Below are positions 4,846 to 5,021 of a stretch of DNA of 5,021 nucleotides, one piece after another (positions within the stretch are counted from its first letter, which is position 1; each line of letters starts with the position of its first letter). The notes beneath the pieces are model-generated. The model saw nothing but the letters and a program-made list of their open reading frames with translations, did not search any database and was not told where the DNA came from. The translations under genes and the position numbers were made by a program. Origin of the DNA: Syntrophomonas sp964422685 (GTDB taxonomy: Bacteria; Bacillota; Syntrophomonadia; Syntrophomonadales; Syntrophomonadaceae); NCBI GenBank assembly GCA_964422685.1, contig CAYRCG010000138.1:1-5021 (forward strand). The letters run 5' to 3'.

Positions 4846-5021
4846 TTATTCGTTCAGGCTGGTAACAACACCGGCGCCTACAGTTCTGCCGCCTTCGCGG
4901 ATGGCAAATCTCAGGCCCTCTTCTATGGCTATCGGGGTTATCAGCTCTATGGCCATCTGGACATTATCCCCGGGCATTACCATCTCTACTCCTTCGGGTA
5001 ACTGGATTATCCCGGTTACGT
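4846..5021 (-). CDS. tuf: Elongation factor Tu, C-terminal end (partial)
   Basis: EF-Tu is the GTPase that carries aminoacyl-tRNA to the ribosomal A site. Only the last 57 codons before the TAA (4846-4848) are in the window; the start lies beyond the right edge. The visible part is the end of beta-barrel domain 3. It begins VTGIIQLPEGVEMVMPGDN, continues VQMAIELITPIAIEEGLRFA and ends IREGGRTVGAGVVTSLNE. All these blocks are characteristic of bacterial EF-Tu, and the end falls at the family's usual C-terminus. The two bases at 5020-5021 fit the end of the Asp codon that usually precedes VTG. The position directly upstream of rpsJ is the usual str-S10 junction of Firmicutes and many other bacteria. 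Confidence 0.98.
   Translation of the reverse strand, partial: VTGIIQLPEGVEMVMPGDNVQMAIELITPIAIEEGLRFAIREGGRTVGAGVVTSLNE

Noticed and set aside
4840..4875. Possible promoter in the tuf 3' end (TTGTTA, 17 nt, GAGATT)
   Set aside because: The -35 matches four of six and the -10 only three of six bases, too weak to call. B. subtilis is known to have a promoter upstream of rpsJ, but nothing convincing is visible here.
1..5021. Mobile element, CRISPR array, tRNA, riboswitch or novel defence system
   Set aside because: Every region is accounted for by conserved translation genes in canonical order or by short gaps. No direct repeats, transposase, tRNA fold or foreign-looking stretch was found.

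Overview
This window is the tuf–S10 ribosomal-protein cluster of a low-to-mid GC bacterium, read entirely from the minus strand. In transcription order (right to left) it holds the 3' end of tuf (EF-Tu), then rpsJ (S10), rplC (L3), rplD (L4), rplW (L23), rplB (L2), rpsS (S19), rplV (L22), rpsC (S3), rplP (L16), and the first codons of what is probably rpmC (L29) at the left edge. The order tuf-rpsJ-rplC-rplD-rplW-rplB-rpsS-rplV-rpsC-rplP-rpmC is the standard bacterial str/S10 junction. The protein sequences resemble Firmicutes/Clostridia versions (for example S10, L4 and L16 match Bacillus subtilis in length to within a residue). Strong Shine-Dalgarno sites of the GGAGG type precede almost every gene, which also fits Firmicutes. 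A syntrophic or thermophilic clostridial lineage is possible, but no genus can be fixed from these conserved genes.

Layout: tuf 3' end (4846-5021); a 98-nt gap with two perfect hairpins (4748-4845); rpsJ (4436-4747, GTG start); a 127-nt gap with a possible hairpin/pseudoknot (4309-4435); rplC (3670-4308, probable GTG start); a 53-nt gap; rplD (2993-3616); rplW (2705-2992, starting directly after the rplD stop); a 51-nt gap; rplB (1826-2653); a 68-nt gap with an 8-bp hairpin; rpsS (1473-1757); rplV (1117-1458); rpsC (434-1117, GTG start, overlapping the rplV stop by 1 nt); rplP (start at 434, overlapping the rpsC stop by 1 nt, last sense codon ending at 3); and a probable rpmC start at 10. No stretch over 130 nt lacks a gene on the minus strand.

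The genes work together in assembling the ribosome. L3, L4, L23, L2, L22, L16 and L29 build the large subunit around the peptidyl-transferase centre and the exit tunnel. S10, S19 and S3 form part of the head of the small subunit. EF-Tu delivers aminoacyl-tRNA to the finished ribosome. Tight spacing, one-base stop/start overlaps and the lack of any convincing internal promoter or U-tract terminator argue for one polycistronic transcript with translational coupling. All complete genes look intact and no mobile, foreign or undescribed system is visible. What deserves a second look is limited to non-coding structure in the tuf-rpsJ, rpsJ-rplC and rplB-rpsS gaps and to several start-codon decisions.
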